DNA of 64,000 nucleotides. It comes from Chelydra serpentina (Eukaryota; Chordata; Testudines; Chelydridae). The position numbers were made by a program, and so were the translations under genes. Under the pieces are notes generated by a model. It ran no database searches and was not told the origin of the DNA. It saw nothing but the letters and a program-made list of their open reading frames with translations. Where the stretch lies: the NCBI GenBank assembly GCA_037349315.1, contig JBAIAC010000018.1:10602001-10666000 (forward strand), read 5' to 3'. Positions 60,517-64,000 of the stretch are shown here, piece by piece. The number at the start of each line of letters is the position of its first letter. Within the stretch, counting starts at the first letter, position 1.

Positions 60517-61379
60517 GCTCGCTGTCCTGTGGCGTCCGAGCTGTCAATCACCAGAAAAGGGCGTGAATTAATTGCCCTCCAGCGCTTTCACGGGGGAGGG
60601 CGGGAGTGTGGGTCGAATGACGACATTTACCTATAACCAACCTCGACACATTTTTGGCCCCAGAAGGCACTGGGGGCTACACCCAGAATTCCAGTGGGCA
60701 GCGGGGACTGCGGGAACTGTAGGATAGCTACCCACAGTGCACCGCTTGCAATGTCGACGCTTGCCCCGTTACTGTGGACTCACAAATTCGATTTAATGTC
60801 CTTGGTGTGGATTCGTACGCTCGACTTTGTAATATCGGTTTCACAACTTCGGTTTAAGAAAAATCGAATTACTCTCGTAGTGTAGACATACCCTTAATGT
60901 AGTTGAGTATTGGGTGTGATGGGGGAATGGTCATTTCATTTTAATGAATTTATTAGGAAGACTATTCTTTTCTTTTCATTTTCAATGCTCAGGATTTCAA
61001 TATGTTTTAGGAAGTATCAATACTTTTTATTTTATTAGCATTTTTTGGAATGACTACATTTTTGTACTGTGTTTTTTGACAAAAAGTAACAATAGAAGCT
61101 GCTGTGCTTGTCCCAGATACAACTAATAAACAACATTACTCACAGACTGAGAGTCTGACAAGTATGTTGTGGTATCTCACAGTAGAACCAATAAGCATCA
61201 GGGGCAGATTAATTGTTTTAAACAAAGATCCTACTTTTATGCAACCAGCCCTAGTGATAACATATTGAGGGAAGGAAAAACAGGAAATACAATTAAGCCC
61301 AGATTCTGATACCTCTTGTATCATGTTTAGTAAAGTCTTAATCCATGAGTTGTCCCATTGACCACTCGCTGAGTAAGGT

Positions 61380-62735
61380 GTTATTCAGCGTGAGTGAGGC
61401 TCTCACAATTGGGTCCTGAGTATATGACTCTAGTAACCTCTACACACCACTGCAATGATTTTTGTACAAAATATGCTTTGTGAGGTATCATCTGAAAACT
61501 AACACTACACTGGTCAATAATATAATTGTAAAATATGTGTAAAAACACTGTATGTGAAATTATGGACACACTAATAATATGTTTTAAAGTCTGTGGGCTT
61601 GTCTACAATATTACTTACTTTGGTATAATATACATCACTCGGGGTGCGAATAATCCACACCCTTGAGTGATGTAAGTTACATCGACCTAAGCACCAGTGT
61701 GGACAGTGCTATGTCAGCAGGAGAGCTTGTCCCACTGACATAGCTACCACCTCTCATGGAGGTGGAGTAATTAAGTTGACAGGACAGCTCTCTTTCATCG
61801 ACTTCAGACTTCATTTCACCAGACATGTTAGAGCGGTGCAGCTGCATTGGTGCAGCTGCGCTGCTGTAGCCTTCTAGTGTAGACTAGCCCTGTGACTAAA
61901 ATGTGTTTAAACTGGGCATGTCAGGGGGAGTTGATAAAAGGTTTTCTTCAGACAAAGAGGACGACACCGCAAACATGATGTGGCCCAAATTAAATGGGCT
62001 ATTTACTTGCATCAGAGGTTGCAGCAGGAAGAGATAATTTTCAACTACCAAAGAGGAGGAACCAGCAGGGATCCTTATCTTCCAAACCTCATGGATCCTT
62101 TACTGAGCATGAACTAATGAACTTTATCTAGAGGTACCCTTCAGAAGAATGTATCCGAAGGTTCACTGAACTGTAAAGACAGGGGAAGTGAACCCCTAAG
62201 TTATCCTTTATCTTAAGAAGACAAAGCAACCAAGCAATTTGATTTCTGTAAGCCAAGCTGGCCAGTAAAAAGCTGGAAAGAAGACTGTTGGTGTGAGAAA
62301 AACCATCTTGAACAAAGACTGTACCTTGCTAGATTAAGTTCTAGTCTTTTAGATGCATGTTTTCACTTTTTATTTGCTTGTAACCATTGCTACCTTTATT
62401 TATTTTACTTGGTATCACTTAATCTTTGCTCTTTTGTTAATAAACTTGTTTTGCTTTCATGATAAATTATCAGTGCTGGATAAATTCAGTAAAGTGTGTG
62501 CTTCTAGTAAGCTAACGTGTTACAATATTATACTGTTTCTACATAGGCAGTGAACCCAATACTTTTTCTGGCAGGGGCCAGTTATAAGGACTGGAAAGGT
62601 ACTAAAGTCAGCCTGCAAGGACTATCCAAGTTGCGATGAGGCAAAGCTTCATAACCACTAGACACCCAGAGTTGCAAAGCTGATGTTGACCGAACCCCTT
62701 ACTGGCCTGCGTGAACCTCAAAACATCACAGAGTA
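61380..62735 (+). repeat. LTR-like repeat interrupted by a MITE
   Basis: A long non-coding unit with an LTR-style polyadenylation region, TTTGTTAATAAACTTGTTTTG (AATAAA at 62439-62444), followed by GT-rich sequence. It ends near CTCAAAACATCACAGAG. It is split by the element at 61596-61889. Both boundaries are approximate, and no retroviral or Gypsy coding sequence is present. Confidence 0.4.
61596..61889. mobile_element. MITE with GGCTTGTCTACA ends nested in an LTR-like repeat
   Basis: Termini are GGCTTGTCTACA and GGCTAGTCTACA (reverse complement), flanked by CTGTG at 61591-61595 and 61890-61894. The ends resemble the Harbinger TIRs in this window, but the 5-bp duplication is not the 3-bp TWA of that superfamily. 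The interior has an inverted pair around CATCACTCGGGGTG / CACCCTTGAGTGATG. Confidence 0.7.
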
Positions 62736-63920
62736 ATACAGTGATTTATTTTTCTGGGCATGCTCTTTGTGCCCATATCTGAAAATTGATCTCCTACAGA
62801 TTGTATGTGTATGTGGGGGGAACCTGAAAACAATACAGACTCTTACCATTGATATTAAAAATTCCTTCCACCGTCTTACTTACCATTGTTTTATACTAAA
62901 GTTTCATATAAACATGCTACGCTGTACTGGTATATTATAAATAACAAATAATCCTAAAGAACAATACATATATCATAAGGGTAGTTTTTTTCTAACTAGT
63001 ATTATGATTCTATTAGTATTTCTCTTTTTAGCCTAAGAGCCCCAGGATGGAAGATGGTTGCATTGTTCTAGATACTGTACAAACATGTATTTCAGTATTT
63101 TCCATTAAGTGCCTGAAAAGGTCACATCCATCTCTGATATAGAAGTCCATTGATTGCAGTGGATTTACACAAAGATGAACTGGGTCCAACCAAGGTCTTT
63201 CTAAGATATGTCAATGCATCAGACTGAAAATGCAGTTATCCCAGCAGGTGATCTGTATTTACTGCACATCTGTATACACTACACATAAGACTTGGTTTGA
63301 TCTAACAAGTTTAGTTAGGAAACTTTTCATTTTATTTGCTTCTCTCTTTTGAAAACAGCTTACTATATATATATTTTTTTCTTTTATGGTCCACCAAATT
63401 ACATATGACCAAATGTACCTATTTAGTGAAAATGGGTTCCATTAGTGTGTAATCTTATCCAAGCATTGTTTTCTTCTGAAGAAAAATAATGGAGAACAGG
63501 TGGGGATGCTTAGCATCAGGCTCCTGTTTCTAGAATTACAATCTGCTGGGAGCCACCAGCAATCTCTGAAAGCTGTCAAAAGTGCTGAAGAAAAAGTATG
63601 ATCCAGAGCACACTCAATACATTAAAAAGCCTTTTTGAACATTTAAGTAGGTGCGACAGGAGAAAACTAGCAAATGGTGTAGGGATTTTAAAGTGTCCCT
63701 GTAAAAGGTCATGATTTCCTTCTGCGCCCCACAATAACTCAAGCTGTCCTCCATTTCCACAGAAGAAATTAGCCATTTTTTTCTTCAGATCTCTACCATA
63801 TGCACTACAATCTATACTGTTTTACTCTCCAAATATAGTAGCATTCACACCACTGGAAAATAGGGTCTTTGATTTCCCCTGGAAGAATATTTCCCCACAG
63901 TTGTTTATCAAATTATTCTA

Positions 63921-64000
63921 GTGTGTAGCGGAGCGACGACTCACCGGCACGGCGCCTCTTGCTGGTCATCTGGGAATTAGCTTGATTCCAGCTTGGAGCG
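63921..64000. repeat. Start of a GC-rich repeat cut by the window end
   Basis: TGTGTAGCGGAGCGACGACT, CGGCACGGCGCCTCTTGCTG: an abrupt composition change at the very end, beginning TG as an LTR would. Too short to classify. Confidence 0.35.

Larger units (their letters stand above)
55929..60893 (+). mobile_element. Full-length PIF/Harbinger DNA transposon, copy B
   Basis: A 4965-bp element in the same orientation as copy A and about 14.7 kb beyond its end. The left end is GGCCTGGTCTACACTA; the right end (reverse complement) is GGGTATGTCTACACTA. A perfect TTA duplication (55926-55928, 60894-60896) shows an independent insertion rather than a segmental duplication of copy A. Gene content and order are identical: Myb/SANT-like two-exon gene on +, antisense third frame in its intron, and convergent transposase. 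The ~169-bp length difference from copy A is nearly all in the intronic tandem array. Confidence 0.95.

Overview
The window is vertebrate nuclear DNA, most likely from a cryptodiran turtle. It has no bacterial-type gene packing. It is full of CR1 LINE copies, tRNA-headed SINEs with a CR1 tail (the tortoise Pol III/'Cry' SINE design), PIF/Harbinger and hAT DNA transposons, a Penelope-like element and LTR fragments. The only host gene I can support is a 3' portion of DKK2 (Dickkopf-2, a secreted Wnt antagonist) on the minus strand. Exons 2, 3 and 4 lie at 29885-29735, 28658-28509 and 27636-27386. I found no exon 1 (signal peptide) up to 64000, so everything from 29886 to the end is probably DKK2 intron 1. 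Everything below about 26-27 kb is the intergenic flank downstream of DKK2.

Layout by region. Positions 1-10.7 kb hold no gene, only short old repeats. An LTR-like repeat and a frameshifted CR1 copy fill 10.7-12.8 kb. A CR1-tailed SINE is followed by a Penelope-like GIY-YIG endonuclease remnant at 14.5-15.5 kb. MITEs of Harbinger-like and hAT type, several with perfect 8-bp target duplications, occupy 16-20.4 kb. AT-rich non-coding DNA runs from 20.4 to 27 kb. DKK2 exons 4-2 cover 27.4-29.9 kb, with a Harbinger MITE in intron 3 and a MIR-type SINE in intron 2.

Further along, 36.1-41.2 kb and 55.9-60.9 kb each contain one complete, same-orientation PIF/Harbinger element. Both have TIRs, perfect 3-bp TSDs (TAA, TTA), an uninterrupted 427-codon DDE transposase and an intact two-exon Myb/SANT-like gene. 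Between them lie a solo LTR carrying a 47-bp minisatellite (42.1-42.9 kb), a CR1 inserted precisely into a SINE (52.0-53.4 kb), and two hAT elements. An LTR-like repeat with a nested MITE is at 61.4-62.7 kb.

The most interesting observation concerns the two Harbinger elements. Each carries a third open reading frame (96 codons, minus strand) inside the intron of its Myb/SANT-like gene. Over a 39-codon core the copies differ at six positions, and all six fall at third codon positions and are synonymous. That pattern suggests a real protein product, beyond the usual transposase plus Myb-like pair. Upstream of that frame lies a ~78-bp GC-rich tandem array, 5 units in one element and 3 in the other, which accounts for most of their length difference. 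All comparisons were made by eye; percentages are hand counts.
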